DNA of 64,000 bases from assembly GCA_019095985.1 (NCBI GenBank), contig CM032661.1, positions 36,490,018 through 36,554,017 on the forward strand, written 5' to 3'. Of this stretch, positions 22,726 through 34,970 are shown in pieces (positions within the stretch are counted from its first letter, which is position 1; every line of letters starts with the position of its first letter). Position numbers and translations under genes: made by a program. A model generated the notes under the pieces. That model was given only the letters and a program-made list of their open reading frames with translations. It did not search any database and was not told the DNA's origin. This DNA is from Streblospio benedicti. Lineage: Eukaryota; Annelida; Polychaeta; Spionida; Spionidae.

Positions 22726-25700
22726 TCATGTGCATTTATGATGGCCGTTGACGTGTCCCAATGTCAGTCCGGCACTGGAAATGGCATGAGAACTAGCCAG
22801 AGATGAATTCATGTCATTCCACCAAGGACGATTAGATGATAAAAGGCAGCATTACACTGTTACAGAAACAGAATAGACCAATTACTTAGTGCACCGTGTA
22901 TGACTTCATAGTGTAAAGTATTTTGAGATCACAGCCTTTCTAGAAAGAAAAGTAGCACGTGATTTTTCAATGCCATTTTACTGATAGAAGGTACATGCAA
23001 TGATGTTTTTAACGGTGGTGTTTCTCCTTTCTTTTTCTTTTTCGCATGCACATATTTTATGTGCATGGCTCAGATTGCATGTACTGGTGTATATACCTTA
23101 CTAACATTTCTGCTTTAGTTTTGTTATTATCAAGACAATCTGACGTCACTTCTTGCTGTTCCTAAAACGTATGTGAAAGTGCCAAGTTTTTTATTGTCTA
23201 CACCATATAGTTGTGTAATAAGACGTATGTATCTAAAAGCTACAATGAGTCATATAAGTTATCTGATATTACTTGTACCAGAGACTAGTACATGATTAAG
23301 GTGTCCATTTTAAGGACCCAGCCAGCATAAGGCCTGGTTTTTGCAATTACACTTCAGGAGGCCATGTGTTTTATCGTGATTCTATTGTACTATTCTCACG
23401 TAATGGCATGGTGTAATGTGCTTTGTAATCAAGGTATGACGAAAGCTGAAGCAACCAGGTCCAGTCTCTAGCAAAGGGCGCAAACTCACACCACAGAACT
23501 AAATTCTTCTGGACACACAGAATATTGATATCATGATTCACAGCAATAATCAACCGTTCATAGCTAATATACATATGCCCCAAATGCTCATGTCTTTCAT
23601 GTATACAGTTTTCACCGTACATCTAACACAGTTCTGTTTTTGTACTGAAAACATTCGTCTTTTGTGGACACTTCTTCAAAATGTTAACACATAAGAAAAA
23701 TATATTTTACTATATCGCAAGGTAGCTAAATTGCCTTACCTTGCAAGCGCTGGGTCTCTTATAGACGGGTCCTTTCTCTTCTGAAATTATATAGAAATAA
23801 AATGATTATTAGAAAAAAATCACATTCAGAAGACGATTAAGGGCTCACGCCACAATTTTCATCGTGTTGACCGCCTAGCTGGTGCGCTACTGGAATAGTG
23901 CAATGGAGAGCGCATTCTGGGAAAACACTGAACTAACCAAGCTTTTTGTTATAAAATTCTAGTTCTAACCATCAAGAATAGGGTGGCATATGATAAATCA
24001 TTCGGAGTTGTGGAGTTGTTGGCATTAACACTTAATTGCCCCAGTCTTAACATCTGACTAGACCCCTAGTATGCAATATGCATGACTTGTCCCCATGCTC
24101 TGTCCTAATAACCTGCTTTGGACATGCCTATTAAATATTAACTATTTATTGTCACAAATGGCTGAGCAAAGAAGCATATTGCACCAATTAATGAGTAAAC
24201 GCCGGCCGCGTGTATATGCGCAGGTGAGAGTGGATTAAGGCACATCGACATATTGTAGTGTTCATAGCAACCAGAAGGAAAGGCCCAGTGTGTACATATT
24301 GATTACTGTAGTGTTGTTGTATTAGTTTTACGAGTAATAGGTAATGCTACAAGTGTAATCTACATTAGGCAAACACACGTTGGATTGCAACTTATGCATC
24401 CAATTAAATGACCATTAATTTTATTGTTTGAAACACTTTATACGTCTATATCAATGATTTTTTCGTTAATACCCATGATTCAGCACAAAGAGTTAAGCTT
24501 TGTTGATTCTGTATGCACCTTGTTGCTATAATTGACCACTGTGGCCAGTATTTAATTAGCTGCTCTTTGCTTAATCGATTTAAACATCATAGGTTGTTTT
24601 GAAATCGTGACTATATATAACTATCACTTAGACGGGAACATAATTCAGCTATTGATGCTTTTATTCGTGTGACAGCAATAGCTTACGTATAAATGCAATT
24701 TTCATCGTTCACTAACAACTACTATAATTTTGAACTGAGAAATGAGTTTTATGTTTCATTTGTTAATAAATGTGACATGCCAACCTATATACATGTACGT
24801 TTGGTTAAGTTAAATACAAACATTATTAAGCGATTATTTTGATATACTAAGTTTGATATTTTTTATTTGTATTAAGTCTGCGTTTTATTTTATCTTATGC
24901 TGAGATTGTTTCAAACAAATTGAAATGAAAATTAACGTTTTTCAAGTGTGTCTTTTTATCTAAAATGGTTTAGGCACAATGCACCCTTGTGTAGTTAGAG
25001 GCACGTCTGGGCACGTCTTTGCTTTTCAATTGGCCCTTGAAAATGTTGTTTTTAGGTTGAACGTTCTCACATCTTCTATCATGGCAATTAGCCAATCAAT
25101 AAAAAGATTGATCTTCGTCAAGATTACCGGATATGAAATCAATATTAATACAATAAAGTCCCTAGGAAATGCAATCAAGGAAAGCCATTTCACAGTTATA
25201 TAGCTTTCTAGGAATGGATAGGCTAAAAGCAACCCTTTCAGATGAGGGTTCAAACATGCTTAATGTGGAGCTCAAGTGCATTAATGTTAAGTTCACTTCA
25301 TACATTTACTTGGAAACATTTAGACAGTGGTATTTTTGTTACTTTTTTTTTTTTTTTTTTTACAGATTTTGAAATATAAAGATAAAATCAAAATTATAAG
25401 GTATACTTTAGCTGTCACAAACAAATAGTCGCCCATGTTGAACATGCATACTCACAACTAGCTATATTTAATCCCCATATTTGGTATTTTTGCTTCTTAT
25501 GAGCTGAGTCATTGATATGAAAATGGTTGAAGAAAATGCTAATGTTTAATCGTATTACTTTGATTGTGGCAAAAATAGAAACCTACCCATGAAGAGATAT
25601 AGTGTACAAGTGATGGAAACCTAATAGGGATCATGCCACATTCTCAGACAGGGGGAGCGTGTCAAGTGTACTACTCTATTTCTAGTGTGTGTATAATTCC

Positions 25701-27394
25701 CAGTGTATGGTTGATTAAAGTGCAGGATTGGGTATTGAATGGGGCTTATCACGTTTGAAGAGATACAGTATTGAGAAACGTCACTGTCTAGTGGTGGATT
25801 AATGCAGGTCTATGGATTGGTCTGCATGATACAATTGCATCAATATAGTGTACCTCTATTACAGAAAAATCTTGATCACCAGTATACAATGGCTTTTATG
25901 AAGACTGGCAATTTGCATGAGGTCTTGCACATTTGTAGAAGCTATTAATGGAACTTCCATTACGTCACTTTATAAGTATCAAACACTTAACTACATTTAT
26001 TCAGCGGTTTTGGTGTCTGGAAACATTGATTGCTCAAGCCCAAGTCTAGCATTCACGAATATTAACCCCTGACCGAAATTTTACAATATGAAATATGAGA
26101 AATACGCTAAGGAAAAGATGGAACTGTCCCTAAATTTTTTTAATAGTCTATATATCAAAAGATGATTTTAACACTACAATACCACGGCTGATTGGTCTTC
26201 ATTTATCTGAAATGTCTGAACCAAGCATTGCAGAACACAAACCATTGCTAAACGAATACGCTTAATATATGCACCCACTGTTATACAAAACAAAAAAAGG
26301 TCCAAATCTGCGATGAAGCCATAGGTTCCAATAAACCATGCCATGTATCATAGATTGTGCATCTAATGTTAGTCATCTGTCACAGTGCCAGATGCCATAT
26401 ACAGCTATATACGTCTGCTTCTGTGGCCGCTCTAAATCCCCAGTGATAGCCTTGTTTTTGCTGTTCCATTTTGACAGTGGCAACAAATTGCAACGGCACT
26501 CTGCACACTCTGCACTCTGAGCACAACCTTCAATATTTACTTTGTTAACTTGTGTTTGCAGGCACTTTGAGGCATCAGGGAGGCTGACTTATGAACGAGA
26601 GGCAGTCGCTCATATTATCGCTCATATTACTCTATAAATAATTCTGGGTGGTAAGTGTGGAGACGTGCTTGGCATGTGTAGTAACACTGCAAAGACATAT
26701 TGTATGTAATATTTGTCCATTGTAGATAACATATAGTTGGTGTTTGGAAAAGACTAAAATGGTGTTCCATGGGTAATGCTGAGTTGATAAGGCCTTTGTC
26801 AATGATAGTTAATCTGTTATGTTGAGAAATGGAAATGGAATGGTGTGTGCCCTCAGGAAATCTATATGTGGAAGACTTGAGGCGTCTCATCTTGAAAGAG
26901 GCTAATATGATATGTCTCTTCATTACTTCTTCTACCTTTCATGCTGCGTACACAAATGTAAAAACAATAACAAAAATATAACATCATTTTGGTAAGTATA
27001 TAGCTGGTATTATATATATAGGAAATCTATGCAATGGTGGATATATTTTTCATATGGTTGTGTTCTTGTGTACCTATCTGGTCATTGCCATATCCAAAGA
27101 GGATGACATCAAAGAGGATGACATATAGTAATCGATTATAATGTCAACAATCTAGTTATTCACCAAGGACATGCTCCATTAAGTGATCATGTTAACTCTC
27201 TTCCTATTTGATATTAATCAATCACCAACGATTATCTGCAAGTAATGTGAACAAGATACGTGTACCTCCAATGCTTTTTACTTTCAATATTTAAAAACTC
27301 TGCTAATTCCTCAAACAAATTTCAATGAAGGCTGGAGTCAAACTGTACGTAAATGTATGTCGTGACACGCCCACTATGAGATAAAAGCTCTTTT
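22726..27394. other. Gene-free A+T-rich stretch
   Basis: No coding exon was found. An 18-base T run followed by ACAG near 25,345-25,366 resembles a polypyrimidine tract with 3' splice site, but no exon can be supported after it. A short CpG-richer patch lies at about 23,850-23,925. Otherwise I see nothing. Confidence 0.5.
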
Positions 27395-27620
27395 TTATGG
27401 AGCAATTAGCCAAGATCGTGCCTTTCTGGCCACCACCAATTTCCACGCATTACGCCTTTGATGAATATTTACGCCAAAGAAAATAGGGCGCAAATTAATT
27501 AGGATGAGGTGAAAAATCTCAACTCCCCAAATATCAATGGCCATTAATGTTGGCCGGCTTTGAAAGCCCCATTTATTGCCAGTTTGGGCAGCACGTATTT
27601 GCTTGCAGTGTTGACATCAC
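27395..27620. promoter_or_regulatory. Candidate enhancer dense in developmental motifs
   Basis: Within about 225 bp are homeodomain-type sites (GCAATTAGCC near 27,403, AATTAATTAGG near 27,494, GGCCATTAATG near 27,538), a palindromic TCF/LEF-type site GGCTTTGAAAGCC (27,556-27,568), and posterior-Hox/Cdx-type TTTATGG and TTTATTG motifs. The patch has visibly higher complexity than its flanks and no open frame. Motifs are seen; enhancer function is inferred from their density. Confidence 0.4.
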
Positions 27621-30239
27621 CCACGAGGCCTATTACTAAATAAGCAAGGCATTTTGCAGCATCAGATGCAATACTGTGTAATACAATATAGCCAAGATTT
27701 ATGCACATCAGCCTTATTGCTTGTTAACGGATATAGATTGGACAAAGGTGCAACACTGATGAATGGGAGTGCCATGACGTGCAAAAACTGATGATGATTT
27801 TTTGTGGGTGTAAAGATGAGAATATCAAAGCTTTGAATGGCAAATTCTTCTTAAAGTTAGACATATATTTTGATCCGCAAGTGGTAGTGTGTGATGTTCA
27901 ATGCAAATCTCAGCACAAAGTGTGGGTCAGTGTGATTTATTAATGGTCAGCAAATATTCGCCAAAGGGCTATTTGGGGCCAACTATCAATTCTGCACTTG
28001 AATCACAGAGAACGGCTATTGGTTTTATTGTCTTCATAATAGACATTCACCCCAAATCATGTTGGCGTATATCACTATTACATGCCCAATAGACATATTA
28101 CATTATTAGCAAGGTCACAAAGAGAAGGTGGTATTGTGTGAAATGATCCTGCTATTGAATAAGACATTTCTATAGAGCTCCATCACGGGCATGCCTCTGC
28201 AAGGTTATGGGATTGTGAAAATTGAATTCACCGGTATACAAAACTTGTAATAAGCAAGGCTTGCTTTGTGTCGTGTGTAAAGTACATGTACATGCACCCC
28301 ACAGGCCACAATGATTGAATCAGTACGTATATGAACATATATGTTTGAGCTGCGTTCTAGCTTGACAAGTGACTGCACGTGTCTAGAGTAATATATATAT
28401 ATTACTATTGCGGTGTTGGGTGTTGCGTCATCCTTGCAAATACACCAAACTTAAGATTCTCTGAAACTGTCCAACAAAACACACATTGACTGAAAATAAT
28501 ATTGCATTCACAGAATCTAATCAGTAACCTTCCAGGTAGGCTACTGGTATCAGCTCATTTATAGACAGCTCATACACGAAAACAAACAAACAATTTAAAG
28601 CTAGATAACCATGTATAAACCTCAATGATAACTTCAGTGAGTATACCAAATATTAAACCTTACCATGACAAACAAACATCTGTATAGACTGTATACAAAA
28701 ATCACAAGTAGCACTGTGCATAACAAATCACAAGTAGCACTGTGCATAAAAAGTGAATCCAGAAAGAAGCTTTACGTGTCTGTCATATGAATAACCCCAA
28801 TACTTACACATGGGGCAGAATTACGTGTAAGCCCCCAGCCTATAGGGGCTAATTATATGCCTGTATGCAATAAGCACGTGGTAATTTCCCCTGCGACAGT
28901 ATATCAATGTTTACTCGCAAAACACAGCAAACACTTCACATTCATAGTAACGTTGGTGTAAACAATCTTTGGGGATTTTGCCAGGCTGAGGCGTGATGAT
29001 GAATGTATTGGCACGCCTTTGCGGGCGGCACGCACTGTAAAAATAGCTTCGCCCTGTAATGACATTACTATTTAGTACTAATAAACAGGGTTTGACTCGC
29101 AGAAGTGACTATCAATGGCAGATAAGCAGCAGCATAGAAATCCGGATATCTAAGGGTTGGGTGTGGACCCGCGATATATAGGTGTCTAATGACAGACGTA
29201 AAACAACAAGTGTGGGCATGTATCATTGCAGGAGGAAGCTAGAGTATTGAGAGCCATTCTCATCTAATGCCATTATATTTTTCATTATTATTGTTTTATT
29301 TTCAGAATATGTATCATTGCATCTCAAGTTAACGTCAACTCATCATTGGCCATGAAACATCAAATAATGTAATAATAGTAGGTGTATACTAGTGATTCAA
29401 AGGACATCAGTTCCATCTGCCTCAATGTATCAGCGTTTCCATCTGCCTATCAACGTACACATGTCTCTACAAAATCTACAGCTTTTTTAAAAGTGGATCA
29501 GTTTTTTCAAAGTGAAGAACCAATTGAACACCAACACTGTAGCAGCCATATCGCTATACTCGCTGAATAAGTTTGATCAATTCACGCCCGTAGGTATACT
29601 TGGTTGAGTAACACGTCCTTCCCTCTCCTCCCCAGAGTTTTGTGACGAGCCCTAATGAAGAGACTGGCACGTACGGTAGTCTGCGAGAACCGCCTCACGT
29701 CCTGAGGGGATCCCGCCATGACGCAGGCTAATTTGCTGCATTGGAATGTGGGCTTGAAATATACAGATGCGTTAAGCGATGCATGATCATGGATGTTCAA
29801 CAATATGGCAAAGTGGCTTCAAACGCATGTACGCTTTTTCATAGCATGCATAGCTCGGAGCAGGGAGAGGGGAATGTATCTATGGGATGTGAGGACTGAT
29901 GCTTGTTCATTGATCGATTGTGACATTGGTGGGGGCAACACAGGTGTGTAAGAGAAAGTGTTTAAGGCTTCTATTTTATTTATATGCTATGAAACAGCAA
30001 AGTAGATCTACTCGACAGCGTGTCTCTTCGTAAAGGTATCAATACAGTCTATGTAACCCAAAAGCCTTTCGGTTGCTTCTCTTAAACCTCTTAAACAGCG
30101 CTACATCCCTTTGCACTCGCATTGTTTTGCCCTACATCTGACAATCGGACAACCTCTCAACAAGATAGCAGACGAGACAAAAGTGGCCTTGACCGGACAT
30201 CATGAACAACTTAAATATATTAAATAAATCATCAGTCAA
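27621..30239. other. Gene-free stretch with CNE-like patches
   Basis: No coding exon was found. About 28,960-29,100 (GGCACGCCTTTGCGGGCGGC followed by TAATGACATTACTATTTAG) and about 29,600-29,800 (CpG-richer, with GGCTAATTTGCTG) stand out as higher-complexity patches and may be conserved noncoding elements. A 26 bp tandem duplication lies at 28,697-28,748. Confidence 0.45.
28697..28748. repeat. 26 bp unit in tandem, two copies
   Basis: AAATCACAAGTAGCACTGTG occurs twice in direct succession, followed each time by CATA. The two copies differ at about one base, so the duplication is recent. Confidence 0.85.
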
Positions 30240-30455
30240 TTAATTAGTGCCCCTCGCAGTAAAGACCAATTCGGCCACTGTTGACCGTGAGTTATTTAGG
30301 AGAGTGGGCGATAATGCCATAAGATTGTCCCTTAAGACCGCGGCGGCGGCGGCGGCGAGGGCACGGCTCATTACTGCAACAACTAGCAGGTGTAAAATAT
30401 TCATATCCAACAATAGCGGCCATCAGACTAATGAGGACAGCGATAAGCGCAGCAC
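30240..30455. promoter_or_regulatory. Candidate regulatory patch with (CGG)n core
   Basis: TAATTAG opens the patch. GGGCGATAATGCC, a CCGCGGCGGCGGCGGCGGCG run near 30,338, the E-box-containing AGCAGGTGT, and CAGACTAATGAGG follow. Density of distinct motifs and CpG content rise sharply against the flanks. It is open in one plus frame for about 90 codons, but the translation is Ala/Arg-rich from the repeat and matches nothing known to me. A regulatory role is inferred. Confidence 0.35.
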
Positions 30456-30995
30456 GGGGAATATTTTAGGGCTCCCTGTACTGAATAATACACGGCTACA
30501 GGGTTTTCTTGAAGAATGTTCATGATTAGCTCCTCTATGAAGAGTTAGTTCGGCGTGTTTGGACATGGCTGCTGTGTTGTGTGTATGGGCAGAGATGCTG
30601 GTCGTGTGATGATAGATACTGGCTGTGGAAGGGTTGGGTAAGGAATGGGTAACTTTAGGGTTTTCTGTATTGAATGATTCACTATAGGGCTGTAGACTGT
30701 GTTGATGTTTGGCATGAATTGTGACAAGGTTTTATTGGTACTTGTAGAGCATGGCTGATAGACTTGGTATTGTTGACGTTAGGCCATGAAAAGGTATAAT
30801 AAAGGTGGAAATATTTACAGCTCCCTGTATTGAATAATTCATAGCCACATGGTTTTCAGGAAGAATGTGGATTATGGACATCAGCGAAGAGTTATATTCA
30901 TGGTGTTTGACCCCAACTTGATTATGATTATGAAGACGATTCTCAGCAATTGCAAGGGGTACTTGTAGACCACTGTATTGAATAATATACAATCG
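30456..30995. repeat. Spaced direct repeats of a CTGTATTGAATAAT unit
   Basis: A segment with GCTCCCTGTACTGAATAATA starts at 30,471 and recurs at 30,820 as GCTCCCTGTATTGAATAATT. Both are followed by similar GGTTTTC(T/A)(T/G)GAAGAATGT and GAAGAGTTA segments (period 349 bp). Shorter copies of the core occur at about 30,661 (CTGTATTGAATGATTC) and 30,973 (CTGTATTGAATAATAT). The spacing (about 150-190 bp) suggests an old, decayed tandem array. Confidence 0.7.
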
Positions 30996-31420
30996 TAGGG
31001 CTCCCTTTCCAAATTATGCATTGTATAGGACACATTTTGACTGTAACGAGTTGTACAACAAAAATGAAGTCAGTGATAAAAACATGTTCAAATAATATTA
31101 CACATCATCAACATCGGAGGTTTTCTTGAATTCAATATGTATACACTTTTGGTACTATATTTTCTTTCTACGCTATAAGTTCTGAATTTAAAACGTTTCA
31201 TTATTATGATAAGGACCCTGTAGAGCTGAAAGGCTGTAATAAAACTTATAAAACATTTTGGAAATTTGTTACATTTAGAATTTATAGTGAAGTACTCAGA
31301 ATAAGATAGAAAGCAAACATAGCTCGAAAAATGAGACCTTGTGCAATGCATAGACTCCAAGCAATTACCAATAATCTATACACTTTTCATATCATTCTAA
31401 CCTTTAATACAATAACACAA

Positions 31421-31689
31421 TGTTCGTGTGTGTTTGCGCATCTTAAGAGCATCATGTCTTAAATTTTGGTCTTATTGGCAGAACATAGATTACACATAGC
31501 AGACACATATCAACACAGTAGCGCCCACCCCTGCAGCCTCAGGCCATACGTACCATGTTCTTGGGTGTGTGTGCATCTCAAGAGCATCATGTTTTGTAAA
31601 TACGTGTAAATAGCAGAAAATGAATCATATGTGTGTAAATAAGCATAGTAAATAAGCATGACAACACAGTAGCGCCCACCCCAGCAGCC
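31421..31689. repeat. 135 bp tandem duplication
   Basis: Unit 1 (31,421-31,538) and unit 2 (31,556-31,689) share TGTTC(G/T)(T/G)G, GCATCT(T/C)AAGAGCATCATGT near the start and CACAGTAGCGCCCACCCC at the end, with indels between. The second unit is followed by a GC-richer patch (31,690-31,900). Confidence 0.75.
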
Positions 31690-32369
31690 GCTAGGATGTG
31701 ACAAGGCATCTTTACAACTGGCCCACTACACGCCAGCGTAAATTATGGTCGCCATGGGCACGCTATTACATTATCTGCTCCCCCATCAATAGCTTCTATC
31801 GGGCGCCCACTACAAGCCCTGTAAGCCTCGGTCGGCGGGCGGCCCATGCATGGGATAACAGCGGCACGGCAACACGGCAGTATTTCAACTTGTGTCCGTC
31901 GACGCAGACGGTCAATCTAGCCTGTAAGAAAGGTTACCCATGCACATCCATGGAGATTGCACACTTAGATACACTGTATTTACAGGTGTATACGTTCTTT
32001 TTTAAACGGCAAGAGGGAAAGAGATGAACTTTTGTTTTTTTTAGACCCCTTTTAGGGACGCCGGTACGGGGTTTCCCCGCAGCAGATTTGTATTTTGTCG
32101 TCTGATCACGGCTAATGCTCGACTTAACATGACCTGCAACCATGATTTACATTCACCAAGGTAGCTCGGTGAGAGCTTATGCTCCTTGTATGGCCAGAGG
32201 CCGTTTGTCAAAATACAGGCGAGGGGAGAGCCCAGGTTTTAATCATGATGCTGGGAATACTCGAAGGAGCCATACAAAGTCAGTGTGTGAAGTGTGATTT
32301 TGGAGTACTTCTAAAGAGACGGGGGTATAAAGCATTGATGAAAATCCATTCACCAACATTTCTTTTTCT

Positions 32370-32640
32370 AAATCACCAGTCACCAATACATTTCATTGTC
32401 TTTCACCAATCATCAGGAATTGTAATTGAATAGGTTCCATCACATTTCACACACTTAAATACATGCACTTCACAATTCACGCCCAAGGTTTAAGGGAAAT
32501 CACCAATCACAGCCTTTGCATTGAGCAGATCACCAGTCACCAATGATAGGTTCCATCACATTTCACAAACTTAAATACATGCATTTCACAATACACGCTC
32601 AAGATTTAGGGCAAATCACCAATCACATTTTTGCTATATG
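32370..32640. repeat. Minisatellite of ATCACCAATCAC-type units
   Basis: TAGGTTCCATCACATTTCAC starts at 32,431 and again at 32,547, a 116 bp period. The unit also contains TTAAATACATGCA, CACAAT(T/A)CACGC and AAATCACCAATCACA. The shorter AATCACCAGTCACCAAT also occurs at about 32,371 and 32,529. About two and a half units; no coding content. Confidence 0.8.
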
Positions 32641-33924
32641 ACCCCCTCTCTAAAGTTGTCAGCATTGTATACGTTCAATTAAGAATGAGCCAGCTACCTA
32701 GATTATTTCAAAATAAAATAACAAGAGATTCAAATCATGAATAATAATCAAGAGCATGTAACAATTTGAGTGAGGAGTATGCACATGTGCAGGGATTACT
32801 GGAACATCTGTATGTAGACCACATGAGAACTTTGCTACTAGTGGTCTGGGTAGAGAGGTGGCTCTCCCTGAATGTTATCCTTTTAGTGGTGGTAGGGAAC
32901 GCCCGAAATGGTTGCATTATGGAGGTGATCTTAAAGTTGTTGTTTCTTTACTAATGCAGGAAACATACTCACCCTATAGAGTTAACAAGTACTAGTTAGC
33001 GCATTTGTATACTATTACCCGGTAGTATAGCTCCCTCTGCATATACAGCCATGTTAACGAGAGGAAATATACGAGTACATTGTAAAAATAAGGGCATTAT
33101 AATATTGGGTACAGTGAACTAATGTTACTCTGTACGGGGATATGTTATTTACTACCTTACCCATTTATTTTAGATGAGAAGCTATTTACACATTCCATGT
33201 GAATTAAAGAAAACTTGTCAACAATTATGTGAGTAGAACGGAAGCACTTAAGATTTATTCAGAATACTTTTCTTTGTCTACTGATACATGTATTAATAAA
33301 TACAAACCTGGGTAACAGCTGAGGATATATTAAAATGACGAATAGCGCTTTTAAAACGCCTAATGAAAGAGTGTGAGCGTAGTAAACAAGCACAGCGAGC
33401 TCCATATAGCTTACAAATATGGACTGAGGAAGAGGTGTCCGCATTATTGAGGTCAGATATTTGTGAGGTAAAAATAAGTGCCCCCCCTCAAAATAAGTGC
33501 CCCCCCCCCCTCAAAAAAGAAAAAAAAAATGACATCAGGACTGCTATTCAAATTTTAAAAAGCTGCAACAAGTAGGATACAAATAAATATATATATATAT
33601 CTGTCTTTGGAATTATGACAGTACATATCTTAACCCATCAGTTAATCAACATAGAAGCCGCGTTACACCTTCAACCAATTTAAACCCAAGGAAAAGAAAC
33701 AGTATAGTACAATGAAGAGCACAGCTTCCATCTGTATACAATTAACAATTCACATTGATTTGAGCAGTTATTCAAAATTACAAGTTCTCGTAAAGCCACG
33801 TGGCCGCCGCCGCCACGGATCAATGGCTGCTCCGTGATTTGCCGCCGCCTCTATTGACCGCCCGGCGGGAGCCGCTCTCCCCACACGCACCCACGGCCCT
33901 GCATGGCGTCTTGAGGCACGGGAA
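32641..33924. other. Gene-free stretch
   Basis: No coding exon was found. A C-rich run (AAGTGCCCCCC twice, near 33,477 and 33,495) resembles the AAGTGCGCCCC interior of the family B MITE at 7.2 kb and may be a fragment. About 33,785-33,915 is CpG-rich (GGCCGCCGCCGCCACGG, GACCGCCCGGCGGGAGCC) and directly precedes a fold-back element; it may be regulatory. Confidence 0.4.
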
Positions 33925-34095
33925 GGGCCATGGGCCTCAGCATCATGGGAGGGGAAGGGTGCGGGTATATAATGGTCTCTTACTATGGTTTACAAACACT
34001 ATATCGTACGGAATACGCTATATATGACATACAGTAGTAGACAATTATATACCCCCTACGCCCTCCCATGATACTGAGGCCCATGGGCAGGGCCA
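33925..34095. mobile_element. Fold-back / long-TIR MITE
   Basis: Arms at about 33,925-33,973 and 34,044-34,095 are inverted. GCCTCAGCATCATGGGAGGG on the left matches the inverse of CCCTCCCATGATACTGAGGC on the right. Both arms end inward in a TATATAAT-type sequence. The loop is about 70 bp. The arms differ at several positions, so it is older than the 11.4 and 60.4 kb fold-backs. Confidence 0.75.
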
Positions 34096-34268
34096 GGTTT
34101 TAAGGGGGAAATGTGGTGTGACTGGAGTTGCGTGGGTTACGTATGTCCAACAGCTTGTGGATATTTAGAACAGGTATTTTGGGGTGTGAAAACGTGTGTG
34201 TGTGTGTGTGGAGGGTGTGTGTGTGGGGCTCTAAGCGTCCACTGAATCACTGGATCTGCCAATGAACG
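34096..34268. mobile_element. Possible family B MITE abutting a fold-back
   Basis: The right end CACTGGATCTGCCAATG near 34,250-34,265 is a family B end. The left end GGGCAGGGCCAGGTTTTAAG with a following GGGGG overlaps the last bases of the fold-back element. A GT microsatellite lies inside (about 34,193-34,225). Family membership rests mainly on the right end. Confidence 0.4.
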
Positions 34269-34807
34269 GCAACTGAAGCAAGTGCTGTATAATGGTGGTT
34301 CGGCTATTTACGAAGGACTTCTCTAACAGTGGAGAATCTACATCCCCGAATTCGTATTGTGAGATCGTATTGAAAAGATGAATATATGGGCAGAAAAATT
34401 ATTCTACCTGTTAGAATCGCGTCTGTTACGAGACAAAGTGCGCCATGTCACTGTGCTGATCCATCAAAAGTTACTTCTTTGTCAGACGGCACAGGCTTAT
34501 AAACGACCGTGTCGCTATAATACCCATATAAGGGGCGTGGCGCGGATGCGTGGAGCGCTGATGTCGTCACGAGACGGTGGCACTATACGCCGACTATCAA
34601 ACAGTGTTTATACAAAGAGCTATGAGGTTAATGCACTGGCCTCGTTGTGGATTTTTGCGGGGGGAAGTGGGTTCACAGGTCGTGCCGGCAGTCAGGGAGC
34701 ACTCAGCGTGCTCGTGTTTGATGATTGATTTGTATGATTGGTTTGTTTGCGGCTTGTCATCGTGATTGTGATGGGTGAATACTGATAGGTTTAGGTTGAG
34801 ACTGATC

Positions 34808-34970
34808 TGCTAGCAGCAGCTCCAGAGGGGATACAGGGGGCACGTGCTTCCCTTTCATGGAGCTTTGGGCATCTCCGTATCTCTGTACGCTTTCGAGTGT
34901 ACGAAAAACTTGAAGAACACTGGTTGCACTGTTCTTTTTTTAAAGAAAAAAACATGGATCTGCCAGTGAG
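34808..34970. mobile_element. Family B MITE, diverged copy
   Basis: The right end ACATGGATCTGCCAGTG is clear. The left end, about AGCAGCAGCTCCAGAGGGG, is diverged but keeps the CCAG-plus-G-run layout. It starts about 540 bp after the previous family B copy. Length about 163 bp. Confidence 0.5.

Noticed and set aside
25345-25366. 18-base T run plus ACAG as a strong 3' splice site
   Set aside because: No open frame, donor site or recognisable peptide follows; a poly(T) tract is enough explanation.
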